NCBI GenBank assembly: GCA_026413225.1
Contig: CM048552.1
Span: 27,021,001-27,085,000 of the forward strand
Direction: 5' to 3'
From: Otis tarda
Lineage: Eukaryota > Chordata > Aves > Otidiformes > Otididae
DNA length: 64,000 bases
A program made the translations under genes and the position numbers. Positions within the stretch are counted from its first letter, which is position 1. Each line of letters starts with the position of its first letter. Below the pieces are notes generated by a model. It was not told the origin of the DNA and did not search any database. It saw nothing but the letters and a program-made list of their open reading frames with translations. Positions 37,601 to 46,905 of this stretch are shown piece by piece.

Positions 37601-39020
37601 CATTTTTCTTTAATATGTTTTTTTCTGTCTGCTGAATGAAACTGAAAGCTAAAAAACCAGTATTTTAATAACACACTATTTTATAAACTGACTTATCTTC
37701 AGAAAGATTGTTATAAGCCAGTCTTTCTATCACTGTGTAATCTGTACTGGGGAACTTTCTCTTTGAGAATGGGATATAAGTTTTTCCACAAAGTTACAAC
37801 ACACACAACTAAGGAACGATTTCTATTTGAGGAAAAATATTTGCAATCAACCGTGTCTCCTAGTGACAACGTCAGATCCTAATACTCAAGGCCTTAAGTC
37901 ATCTGTGCTGTTTTTAGACAGATGTGAGATAACTCTATGTAATGTGATACTGAGGTAATACACTTTGTGTTTCAACGTATTAGTTCAGGCTGAGTAACAG
38001 TAAAACAATTCACTCAGGTTCAAGTGAGTAAAAAAAGGCTCACAATCAAGTGTCTGGAGAACACTCCAATATCCTCATTATTCCTGTCAAGTTGTATCTT
38101 GTTTTCATACTAAAATACTGATGAAGCCACCAACTCTCATAAAAAGATCACCCAACTGGACATCTACATAAACAAACCGAGTACCGTCAAGCCAATTGCA
38201 GAATAATAATTGGCACATTTAATTTTGTCATGCAGCTGGCAAAGGCAGAAATTGTTTAAAGAAATGACAAGATTGCAAAACCATTATTCCCAGTAAATGC
38301 TAGGAGAGTTTTGGAGTTCCTAGATACTATAAATACATAAGTAACTCTGGATCAGGAAGCTTTAATTAGTGTTAGATACCTACAGCCAAGGGCTGAGGGT
38401 TGGAACCTCATTGCCTTCTGCTTATTAGGTTGGTCGAGACTTTTACTCTGCTTGTTAATTTCTTTCCATTTTGCATAAAATTATAATTTAAAAATCATAG
38501 CGATCACTTAATACACATTATTGTTTAAAAGCTTATCTGACAGTTATTTGATCCAAACACTCCTTACAGTACAACCAGATGAACTATTTGTGACTTTGCT
38601 TTCCATTCACTTTAAGGTAACATTTTACTTTACTAAATCGCTTAGGAGACAGTCTAACTTGAGCTTATCTTACAGAGAATTTTATAAGATTACTTACAAG
38701 ACAGTATGCTAATAAAAATATTTATTTTCTGCTCACCATTGCTCTAACTAAAATACAAATGTCATTGTGCTTTTTCTGTATTTCCTGTTGATAAACTTTC
38801 CCTGTTACTTAATTTCTCATTTCTATACTGTTCTAAATCTTATTCATCTTCTCAGGCAGCTAACTCCCTACATTACAATTTCAAAAGAGTTCCCTGGGAG
38901 ATTAGATAATCTTACCTTGTAATTACTTTTTTTTTTTTTTTTAAATAAGACCTACCAACAGAATAGAGCAAAAATGAGACACCTAGCTGTCAAAAGCAAC
39001 TCTGTTTTAAAAGTACACAC

Positions 39021-39249
39021 TACACTGGGTCTGGTTGGGATAGAGTTCATTTTATTCATAGCAGCCCATACGGTGCTGTGTTTTGCATGTGTGACTGAAA
39101 CAGTGTTGATAACACAGAAATATTTTATTCTAGAACGGAATAGTGCTTGCACAGTATCAGTGTCTTCTCTACTTCTCACTTTGTTAACCCAGCAAGTAAA
39201 CTCGGAGTGGGCAAGAGATTTGGAGGGGACATAGCCAGCACAGTTGACT
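39021..39249 (+). mobile_element. 5' (U3) fragment of the common avian ERV LTR family, plus strand
   Basis: GGTTGGGATAGAGTTCATTT, GTGTTGATAACACAGAAAT and AGGGGACATAGCCAGCACAG match the U3 part of the family seen on the minus strand at 2769-8083. Only the first 230 bp are present; the TATA box and everything beyond are missing. No flanking duplication is visible on the truncated side. The frames in both directions here are LTR sequence, not genes. Confidence 0.82.
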
Positions 39250-40398
39250 GCTAGCTGATAATTTTATAAATTATAAAAACTAGAGTAAGAGATTATAACC
39301 TTAAAAACAGGTGCATAACCTACCTTAAAACCAATTAAACTGTTTATAAAGGCAAAAATTACTGATTTATGAAGTTTTAATTAGATTATTACAAACATAT
39401 ACAACTCGGTTTTGAAATCTGGGATGTAGTTTAAGCTATGTATTTTGAATACAGGCATTATGATTGCATGATTCCATGATTTATCGAGGACCTTATCTTT
39501 GTCTTACCTACAATCATTTACAATTGGTAAATTTTAATTCAAACTTCTCATTTATTGTTTTGCTTATTCATGTTTTCTGATGGTGTTGATTTAAGCAGGA
39601 CACTTTGCCTTCAGGCTGTGTTAATTCATGCCCATTTGAGTTATCACAGACCTATAATCATAAATGTGAATTTGTTTTCCCTTGTCTTTGAAGAATTGAT
39701 TTATTACCTGCTCAGTATTTTAGAAATGGTATCAAATTACATGAGATTAATACCATGCATGCACATAGATTGATGGGGTATTTGTGCTTTCATTGATATT
39801 TGGCTTGAGTAGGGAGAAGACAGAGGAATTCTGTATGTGTAATGGAAATGAAGGCACTTAATTGAACAATTATTTGGGGCTATATGCATGTAAACATTGA
39901 TAAATGGTATTTATTAAGTACCTATACGAGCTATTTCATTACTTACCTTATTTTTAGTTCACTACAGGTTCAACTGGCCAGTGAAACACCTGTTAAAGGT
40001 ATAAATTTATGTTCAGCTTTATCATCTCCACTAATTTTAGTTATCTAAAAAATGATGATGCCATAATAAGCTAGTTCTTCAAGCTCCCTTTGTAACTTCT
40101 GGTGAGAATTAGAAAATCTGAAAGGATAATTCATCCCATTCAAAAGTAGGATAATTATAGGTGATATGAATTCCCCTAGAAGGGCATCTCTCTCATGAGT
40201 AACACAGGCTAGATGCTGAAGGCTGAAGTTAATGAAAAGAAACTCCACCTCAAGTCACTTCTTCAATTTCGGAACATACAATTTTGGTCTTTCCAAGCCT
40301 CAACACAGTGTTGTAAGAAGTGAAATGTAACCATAAGTCTTCAAGTTCAGGCAGTAGAAATTTAAAATTATTATAAATTAGGCTGTACCTTGTGACCA
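39250..40398. other. Non-coding stretch, nothing recognised
   Basis: AT-rich sequence up to the nested ERV locus. Bases 40394-40398 (GACCA) are the left target copy of the old LTR. Confidence 0.45.
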
Positions 40399-40596
40399 TG
40401 CTGTAGTTTAGCCCCACTCAGGACCAAGCTACACAGTCTCTCTCACTCCCCCCACCCTCCGAGGGAATAGGGAGAGATAATATGAGAAAAAAGGCTCAAG
40501 GTTTGAGATAAGGACAAGGAAAGATCCTTAAGGTTACCGTTACAGGCAAAACAGACTCGACTTGGGATAAACTATTTGTTTATTATTAAAACCAAA
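40399..40596 (-). mobile_element. Old family T solo LTR, 3' (U5-side) part, split by a later insertion
   Basis: The reverse complement runs from an AATAAA signal (plus-strand 40579-40584) through GTCGAGTCTGTTTTGCC, TTATCTCAAACCTTGAGCC and the LTR terminus GGGGCTAAACTACAGCA. This is the 3' end of family T with clear divergence. Its other half resumes at 43192. The rejoined length would be about 1,106 bp, close to a full family T LTR. The outer flanks are GACCA (40394-40398) and GACTA (44100-44104), a 4-of-5 target duplication. Nothing internal remains between the two halves except the younger element. Confidence 0.92.
40592..40596. repeat. Target-site duplication CCAAA, left copy
   Basis: Identical to 43187-43191 on the far side of the young element. 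It lies inside the older LTR. Confidence 0.9.
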
Positions 40597-40769
40597 TGTC
40601 GTGGTTTTGTTAGTGAGGGGGGGCCTAAGGTGGTAGCTTCTGCAGGAAACTGCTAGAAGTCGCTCCCCTTTGTTCAGTGGACTCGGCCAGGCCTAGGGCG
40701 GACCTGCTGCTGGCCAAGGTCGAGCGGATTGGTAGCAGAATGTCCCGTGATAACGCCTCTGCGATAACG

Positions 40770-40777
40770 TATTTAAG
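40770..40777 (+). promoter_or_regulatory. TATA box of the 5' LTR
   Basis: TATTTAAG, conserved in all readable family T copies. It is the likely promoter of the mini-ERV transcript. Confidence 0.6.
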
Positions 40778-41060
40778 AAGGGGAAAACAGAGAAAAAAAG
40801 AGAGAAGAGAAGATGTGAAGAAGCTGAGCGGGGGCAGAGGCGCAGAGGGGGAGGCGCAGGCCTCCTGGGCCTTGCAGGCCTCACCCTCTGGCCTCTTGCC
40901 AGGTGGCCGACTGGGCCCGACTCGGCCCGGCCCGGCTGCGAGAAGTGGAGAGGAGATGAGAAGTGAATAAGATGTAAAAAGATCCTGAGAGACATCTACC
41001 AGCCTGTTGTGAGGAACGGCTGCAGACGCCAAGGTCAGTTCAGAAGGAGGGGGAGGAGTA

Positions 41061-41210
41061 ATGCGGCTCCTGGCCAAGATTCCCCTGCAGCCTGTGGTGA
41101 CGACCATGGTGGAGCAGGTTGTCCCCCTGCAGCCCATGGAGGTCCACGGAGGAGCAGAGATCCACTTGGAGCCCGTGAAGGACCCCGTACCGGGGGAGGT
41201 GGATGCCTGA
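41061..41210 (+). CDS. Possible 49-codon LTR-internal frame (5' LTR copy)
   Basis: Begins MRLLAKIPLQ and stops at TGA 41208-41210. It is identical to the frame in the 3' LTR (42510-42659) and homologous to 22427-22576. The old split LTR also keeps this frame open through the equivalent segment but reads on past the stop. No known domain; substitutions look neutral. Confidence 0.15.
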   Translation: MRLLAKIPLQPVVTTMVEQVVPLQPMEVHGGAEIHLEPVKDPVPGEVDA

Positions 41211-41547
41211 AGGCAGCTGTGGCCCGTGGAGGGCCCGCTGGGACAGCTGTTCTGGAGAGACTGTACTCCGTGGAAGAGATGACCCACGCCGGAGCAGTTC
41301 CACGAAGGACTGTGGCCCGTGGGAGGGACCCCACGATGGAGCAGGGGAGGAATGTGAGGAGTTCTTCCCCCGACCATGAAGCAGCGGCATGAAACAACGT
41401 ATGATGAACTGACTGCAACCCCCATTCCCTCTTCCCCCCTGTGCCGCTCGGGGGGGGAAGGTAGTAGAGATAATGTTAAGCTTGGGAAGAGGGAGGGGTG
41501 GATGGAGGTTATCTTGTTCTCTGTCTCATTATCCTGCTGTTTGTAGT

Positions 41548-41553
41548 AATAAA
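41548..41553 (+). terminator. Poly(A) signal AATAAA of the 5' LTR
   Basis: Canonical hexamer. The same site in the 3' LTR (42998-43003) reads AGTAAA, a weaker variant. Confidence 0.7.
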
Positions 41554-41743
41554 TGAATAGTTTTCCCCAAGTCGAGTCTGTTTTGCCCGTGACGGTAACT
41601 TTAAGGATTTCTCCCTGTCCTTATCTCAAACCTCGAGCCGTTTTTCCTTATATTTTCTCTCCCTGTTCTCTCGGAGGGTGGGGGGAGTGAGAGAGAGACT
41701 GCGTAGTCTGGTCCTGATCAGGGCTGAACTACGACAGTTATTT

Positions 41744-41761
41744 TGGCGCCCAACGTGGGGC
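41744..41761 (+). promoter_or_regulatory. Primer-binding site, tRNA-Lys type
   Basis: TGGCGCCCAACGTGGGGC lies 7 nt after the 5' LTR end. It matches the 18-nt sequence complementary to the 3' end of tRNA-Lys(1,2) used by several retroviruses, recalled from general knowledge. It marks the first-strand priming site and confirms plus-strand orientation. Confidence 0.93.
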
Positions 41762-41804
41762 TCGAGGAATTTGAGATAAGGATTGAGTTTAATTGGGAGC
41801 GGTA

Positions 41805-41936
41805 ATGGGCAAAACAGGGATTGAACTTGACAAAAGAGCAAAATGATTAGGGGAAAATTTATGTTCTGATTGTGGTGAAGGGATAAGTGGTGAATTGTGT
41901 GTAAATTGCCTGGTATATCCACAGTTGGTGTTTTGA
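41805..41936 (+). pseudogene. Broken gag-like leader frame with CxxC-x8-CxxC
   Basis: An ATG at 41805 opens a frame whose second residue is Gly, as in myristoylated Gag proteins. It meets a TGA at 41844-41846 after 13 codons. The same frame then stays open to TGA 41934-41936 and contains two Cys pairs, CSDC (41862-41873) and CVNC (41898-41909), spaced CxxC-x8-CxxC like a small zinc-binding unit. This is unlike the CCHC knuckle of retroviral nucleocapsid. Whether it derives from gag, from captured sequence or from chance is undecided. I regard it as non-functional because of the stop. Confidence 0.4.
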
Positions 41937-42030
41937 GGATATTATTTTGATTCTTGGTGCTGGGAATTCTTTTTCTTTTCTGTTGATGTGTGTGTATTTT
42001 AATTAGAATTCTTAAATACGTAATTCGCAG

Positions 42031-42045
42031 AGGCAAGGGGTGGAA
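42031..42045 (+). promoter_or_regulatory. Polypurine tract before the 3' LTR
   Basis: AGGCAAGGGGTGGAA abuts the 3' LTR start. It is purine-rich with one C and one T, and in the position where second-strand priming occurs in retroviruses. Confidence 0.8.
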
Positions 42046-43186
42046 TGTCGTGGTTTTGTTAGTGAGGGGGGGCCTAAGGTGGTAGCTTCTGCAGGAAACT
42101 GCTAGAAGTCGCTCCCCTTTGTTCAGTGGACTCGGCCAGGCCTAGGGCGGACCTGCTGCTGGCCAAGGTCGAGCGGATTGGTAGCAGAATGTCCCGTGAT
42201 AACGCCTCTGCGATAACGTATTTAAGAAGGGGAAAACAGAGAAAAAAAGAGAGAAGAGAAGATGTGAAGAAGCTGAGCGGGGGCAGAGGCGCAGAGGGGG
42301 AGGCGCAGGCCTCCTGGGCCTTGCAGGCCTCACCCTCTGGCCTCTTGCCAGGTGGCCGACTGGGCCCGACTCGGCCCGGCCCGGCTGCGAGAAGTGGAGA
42401 GGAGATGAGAAGTGAATAAGATGTAAAAAGATCCTGAGAGACATCTACCAGCCTGTTGAGAGGAACGGCTGCAGACGCCAAGGTCAGTTCAGAAGGAGGG
42501 GGAGGAGTAATGCGGCTCCTGGCCAAGATTCCCCTGCAGCCTGTGGTGACGACCATGGTGGAGCAGGTTGTCCCCCTGCAGCCCATGGAGGTCCACGGAG
42601 GAGCAGAGATCCACTTGGAGCCCGTGAAGGACCCCGTACCGGGGGAGGTGGATGCCTGAAGGCAGCTGTGGCCCGTGGAGGGCCCGCTGGGACAGCTGTT
42701 CTGGAGAGACTGTACTCCGTGGAAGAGATGACCCACGCCGGAGCAGTTCCACGAAGGACTGTGGCCCGTGGGAGGGACCCCACGATGGAGCAGGGGAGGA
42801 ATGTGAGGAGTTCTTCCCCCGACCATGAAGCAGCGGCATGAAACAACGTATGATGAACTGACTGCAACCCCCATTCCCTCTTCCCCCCTGTGCCGCTCGG
42901 GGGGGGGAAGGTAGTAGAGATAATGTTAAGCTTGGGAAGAGGGAGGGGTGGATGGAGGTTATCTTGTTCTCTGTCTCATTATCCTGCTGTTTGTAGTAGT
43001 AAATGAATAGTTTTCCCCAAGTCGAGTCTGTTTTGCCCGTGACGGTAACTTTAAGGATTTCTCCCTGTCCTTATCTCAAACCTCGAGCCGTTTTTCCTTA
43101 TATTTTCTCTCCCTGTTCTCTCGGAGGGTGGGGGGAGTGAGAGAGAGACTGCGTAGTCTGGTCCTGATCAGGGCTGAACTACGACA
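42046..43186 (+). repeat. 3' LTR of the mini-ERV
   Basis: Nearly identical to the 5' LTR. It carries the derived bases at both substitutions (A at 42459, G at 42999), judged against the solo LTR at 21971. The second changes the poly(A) hexamer to AGTAAA. TATA box at 42219-42226. The same small sense frame (42510-42659) and antisense frame (42874-42074) recur; neither is supported as a gene. Confidence 0.96.
42998..43003 (+). terminator. Altered poly(A) signal AGTAAA in the 3' LTR
   Basis: Homologous to AATAAA in the 5' LTR and in the solo LTR; A-to-G at 42999. This is the copy that would end the element's own transcript. Confidence 0.65.
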
Positions 43187-44099
43187 CCAAAGTAGGATAA
43201 CGAGAAAGAGAACAAGATAACTTCCCCCCTACACCTCCCTCTTCCCAGGCTTAACATTATCTCTTCCTCCTTCCCCCCTCCCCGAGCGGCACAGGAGGGA
43301 AGAGGGAGTGGGGGTTATGGTCAGTCTATTACATGTTGCTTTACACCGCTCCTTCTTTCTCGGGGGAAGAACTCCTCACATTCCTCCCCTGCTCCAGCAT
43401 GAGGCCCTTCCCACGGGCTACAGTTCTTCGTGAAACTGCTCTGGCATAGGTCATTTTTTTTTTCCACAGGATGCGGTCCCTCTGGAACAGCTGCCCCAAC
43501 ACGGGCCCTCCACAGGCCACAGCCTCCTTCAGGCATCCGCCTGCCCCAACATGGGGCAGATGGATCTCTGCTCCTCTGTGGGCCTCTATGGGCTGCAGGG
43601 GCACAGCCGGCCTCACCATGGGCTCCATGGGAATCTCTGCCAGGAGCAGCATTACTCCTCCCCCTCCTTCTTCACTGACCTTGGTGTCTGCAGCCATTCC
43701 TCTCACAAGAAATTCTTCACAACAGGCTGGCAGACACCTCTCAGGTTTTCTTCACATCTCCTCTCTCCACTTCTTGCAGTTGGGCAGGGTCAAGTCGGGC
43801 CCAGTCAGTGGCCTGGTGGGAGGCCAGAGGGTGAGGCCTACAAGGCTCACACCTCCCCCTCTCTCTCCCCACTCCAGCTTCTTCACATATTCTCTTCTTT
43901 TTTCCTGCTTTTCCCCTTCTTAAATACATTATCACAGAGGTGTTATCAGGGAACATTCTGCTACCAACTGGCTCGGCCCTGGTCAGCAGCCGGTCCACCC
44001 TAAGCCCAGCTGAATCCACTGAACAAAGGGGAAACACCTTTTAGCAGCTTCTTGCAGAAGCTACCACTGTAGCTCTCCTCACTCAAGAAAACCAGGACA
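43187..44099 (-). mobile_element. Old family T solo LTR, 5' (U3/R) part, after the nested insertion
   Basis: Begins with the right CCAAA target copy (43187-43191). It continues as the reverse complement of family T from the segment before the poly(A) signal back to the LTR start, TGTCCTGGTTTTCTTGAG (44099 leftwards). TATA-region homologue near 43917-43926 (TTAAATACA on the plus strand). It is clearly more diverged than the young LTRs, with many small indels. The right outer flank GACTA pairs with GACCA at 40394-40398. Confidence 0.92.
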
Positions 44100-44218
44100 G
44101 ACTAGAAGTTGGCCCTTATCATGACTACAGTTATGAACCCACTATTAAATTCCTACCCACTTCCCTAACCCAGACAGCAGCCAGCCAGACGTGTGGGGTG
44201 GAGTTGTCCACTGGCTCA

Positions 44219-44283
44219 AGTGGGAGTACTCACATGCTTAAAGAGAAACACTTATCTGAGTGCTTTGCTGGATCAAAGCCAAA
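44219..44283 (+). repeat. Old sauropsid interspersed repeat fragment
   Basis: AGTGGGAGTACTCACATGCT, then CTTATCTGAGTGCTTTGCTG and GATCAAAGCC. This resembles a phrase common in turtle, crocodile and bird DNA ('GTAGTCACGTGCTTAA...CTTAAGTGCTTTGCTGGATCGGGGCC'). I know the phrase but cannot name the family with certainty. Confidence 0.5.
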
Positions 44284-44564
44284 GTATTCTCCAGGTTTCC
44301 TGGTGTCTTCTTTATCTTTACCCCAGCTTGTCTGAATGGACTTTTAGGTTTGGTAAAAAAAAAGGTCATATTTAATTTCTCGTTACCAAATACAAATGCT
44401 GCATCTTCTGAGAGCAATTCACTTGAAGTAGCTATGCATCCTTCTTACTGTCCACTGTTCCTTTTTGTCCTTCATTTCCAATAGTATTAAAAGCAATTTT
44501 CTTTTCCTTACGAAATAACAAGATGTAGTAATAAAATATGTTAATGATCTGACATAACAGCCAT

Positions 44565-44601
44565 TGAGATCGATGGGAGTTTCTCCATTGACTTCGACAG
44601 G
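44565..44601 (+). repeat. Second old repeat fragment of the same kind
   Basis: GATCGATGGGAGTTTCTCCA then TTGACTTCGACAGG resembles the common amniote repeat phrase 'ATGGGAGTTTTGCCATTGACTTCAATGGG'. It lies about 280 bp from 44219-44283 and may belong to the same copy. Confidence 0.4.
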
Positions 44602-46559
44602 TTTTGAACTGGGTTCTAAAATGTTAAATTTAGAGAATAGCAATGAAAGAATTCTCTGATCAATAGCCAAAAGATGAGAATGTCTATATATATTAATTTT
44701 ACTGAAAACAATGGCCCAATAACTGTTTTCTTGCCTAAAATTAATTGCTCTTAGTCTGTGTGATATAAACAATTGCAATAATCAGCATGTACGTATACAG
44801 ATATACAAAACACAAATGTATGTGGTAATTAAAAATTAAATTATGATTCAACAGATGTAATGAGATGTAACAATTAATAACCTCACTTAAAAGTCTGATG
44901 AATGCAAAAGCTTTCCTGTTATAATTACTCTCAGAACAAAAAGAAGTATTGTTAATCTACTGAGCAGCTGATGACATAGAAAATTATAAATAAAAGAAAC
45001 ATTGCACAAATTAATTCTAGATTAGAAAGATAGAATAGTTTGTATTTAATGACAGGAAGACCATTTTTAGCCGACAATAGGCATAATGTTCTGGTGGAGA
45101 CTGTTATAATTGTTGGACTCCTTTTCTCTCCCATGATCCTCAGTGTCTTTAAAAAGAAGGAATCTCTCTCTAATAATAGGTTTAAGTGAAGCTAAATGTT
45201 GTCCAGGAGCTTCCTTCAAACACCACATCATCTGAATACTGCTGAAAGGTCTCATTTCAAAAAGTTTTGAGGTTGTGAAAGACTCGTAGGAGACTTTTCA
45301 AAATGCAGAGTAACACAGAAGATAACTGAACAATTTTAGGCAACAGAGTTTGTAATATTCATATTGATTTGTTTTGTGTAGTTGGTGAATATTATGCTAG
45401 TTAAGATAATTCTGGATACAGACTGGGGTTTTATTAGTCTGAGCTACTTCTCATATGTAGAGGCATAGCTACTGAAATAGAAATCTAAAAAGGCTAGGCT
45501 ACTGTTATTTATCGTATTTGGCAAAGAAAATTCATCATTGCTGTATCATGCACTGCCAGCATACTCTGCATTTGGCACTTTCAGTAAGTGACATTAATAT
45601 TTTTATCCCCACCATCACTTTCTAATGTCTTTTAGTAATGCAGTAAATCTGGCACATATTTTGCATGTAAACTCCAGGCAGTGGTATAAAATACAAGTTT
45701 ATCTTTGCCTTCAATTAGTATCGTTATTTCTGTTTAGTTATTGGTTCCTTGAAGAGTCAAACTGAGACAATTGCTTATGTTAATCATGGCAAGAAATGCT
45801 ACGACAGCCCATGAGAACTATTTTTTACTTATTGGCTTTTTGTACAAGCTGTATTGGCAAAGTCATTTCACAAGTTTAATGGATGATTCTGGCTTATAAA
45901 ACGTATTGGTCAAGGTAGGTCATATAGCGTAGTATTTACAGAAACTGAAGCAGACAGATTCAGTGACTAGAGTAGTTAAATAATAATGACAAAAAGGCCG
46001 AGCGTATATCCTTGCTTTTTATGCCCTCAATAAATATTTTTGTGCCATAGGAAATTTAATACTATAATGCAGTCAAAAGATCAAGATTTAATTACTACAA
46101 TCCCTTCAGGTCAAAAGTTACGTTATGTTGTAATTTGTAATTTATAAAAGCCATCATCAGAAGCTTAATGTACCTGATGAAGATTGAAGTTGTGCCATCA
46201 CGAAGGCTGGTCTCATTTGTGTCTAAAAACAGGACATGTGAAGTGTCTGTAGCAGTAGCAGTAAAGGAGTTAGTTAGGAAAAATCTCTTCATTTTAAAAT
46301 AAAAATCATTCATAGTGGAAGCCTTCAGTTAGCGACTAGCTATTAGACCTGAATCCAGCAGTCTGCTTTTATCTCAAGGATGTTTTGGGTTTTCTAGTGT
46401 AGACATGTGCTTATGAATGCAGATTTACTATCATGAAAATAAAATACTGAAATTCACATATTGTCATGTAAAGGTAAGAGGTTAACAATAAAGGCGCTTT
46501 GAGGTCTAAATGACGGCGCCTTTTATTTTGTTCTTGGACTAACTGTTTACACTTTCCAT

Positions 46560-46905
46560 TTTGAATTATCATGGAATCATAGAATGGTTTGGGTTGGAAG
46601 GGACCTTTAAGGTCATCTAGTCCAACTCCCCTGCAAGGAGCAGGGACATCTTCAGCTAGATCAGGTTGCTCAGAGCCACATCCAACCTGGCCTTGAACAT
46701 CTCCTGTCTTCGTAGGAGAGGTGCTCCAGCCCTCTGATCCTCTTCGTGGCCCTCCTCTGGACTTGCTCCAATGGGTTCATGTCCTTCTTGTGCTGGGGAC
46801 TGCAGAGCTGGCCATAGTACTCCAGGTGGGGTCTCACAACAGAGGAATAGAGAGGAATTAGGATTTGGTTGTTCACCACTGGTGAAGGGCACTGAGTGCC
46901 CACTA
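46560..46905 (-). pseudogene. CR1 LINE fragment with an internal deletion
   Basis: The left part (CATAGAATGGTTTGGGTTGG, AAGGGACCTTTAAGGTCATC) is the CR1 3' UTR read on the minus strand. The right part encodes, on the minus strand, SSVVRPHLEYYGQL and EQVQRRATKRIRGLEHLSYE, the C-terminal part of CR1 reverse transcriptase. The usual remaining C-terminal codons between SYE(E/D)R and the UTR are missing, with the two parts joined near 46695-46710. The right limit is approximate (recognisable CR1 ends near 46865). Confidence 0.9.

Larger units (their letters stand above)
27419..39020. other. Long non-coding stretch, almost nothing recognised
   Basis: About 11.6 kb of AT-rich sequence with only simple-repeat runs (31272-31297, 33351-33420, 34645-34668, 38928-38942). 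The small frames here lack domains, good start contexts or splice-site arrangements that I could support. An unrecognised exon or conserved regulatory element cannot be excluded by eye. Confidence 0.4.
40597..41736 (+). repeat. 5' LTR of the mini-ERV
   Basis: Starts TGTCGTGGTTTTGTTAG and ends CTGAACTACGACA. TATA box TATTTAAG at 40770-40777; poly(A) signal AATAAA at 41548-41553. The central 40800-41400 is GC-rich and full of 'CCCGTGGAGG'-like phrases. Compared with the 3' LTR I find only T versus A (41010/42459), A versus G (41549/42999) and a G-run of 8 versus 9. At both substitutions the older solo LTR at 21971 agrees with this copy. The 266-codon antisense frame at 41425-40625 is a by-product of composition. 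Confidence 0.96.
40597..43186 (+). mobile_element. Young non-autonomous mini-ERV: LTR - 309 bp - LTR
   Basis: Two family T LTRs (1,140 and 1,141 bp) flank only 309 bp. The interior keeps what reverse transcription needs in cis: a primer-binding site right after the 5' LTR and a polypurine tract right before the 3' LTR. A short gag-like frame interrupted by a stop is the only coding trace. There is no protease, polymerase, integrase or envelope. The element is bounded by perfect CCAAA duplications and lies inside an older LTR of the same family. Movement would have needed proteins from another ERV. Alternatively, a full provirus lost its interior after insertion; one copy cannot decide between these. 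Confidence 0.93.
44100..46559. other. Non-coding stretch with old repeat fragments
   Basis: AT-rich sequence with the repeat fragments at 44219-44283 and 44565-44601. Otherwise nothing recognised. Confidence 0.45.

Noticed and set aside
38974-39234. 86-codon plus-strand frame and its 75-codon antisense partner
   Set aside because: Both lie in the U3 fragment of a known avian LTR family.
40625-41425. 266-codon antisense frame across the family T LTR (also 42074-42874, and 239 codons at 22067-22786)
   Set aside because: It is antisense to the LTR transcription unit, has a Ser/Pro/Gly/Leu-rich low-complexity composition and no domain. Two copies are identical only because the LTRs are nearly identical. 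GC-rich DNA rarely contains stops.
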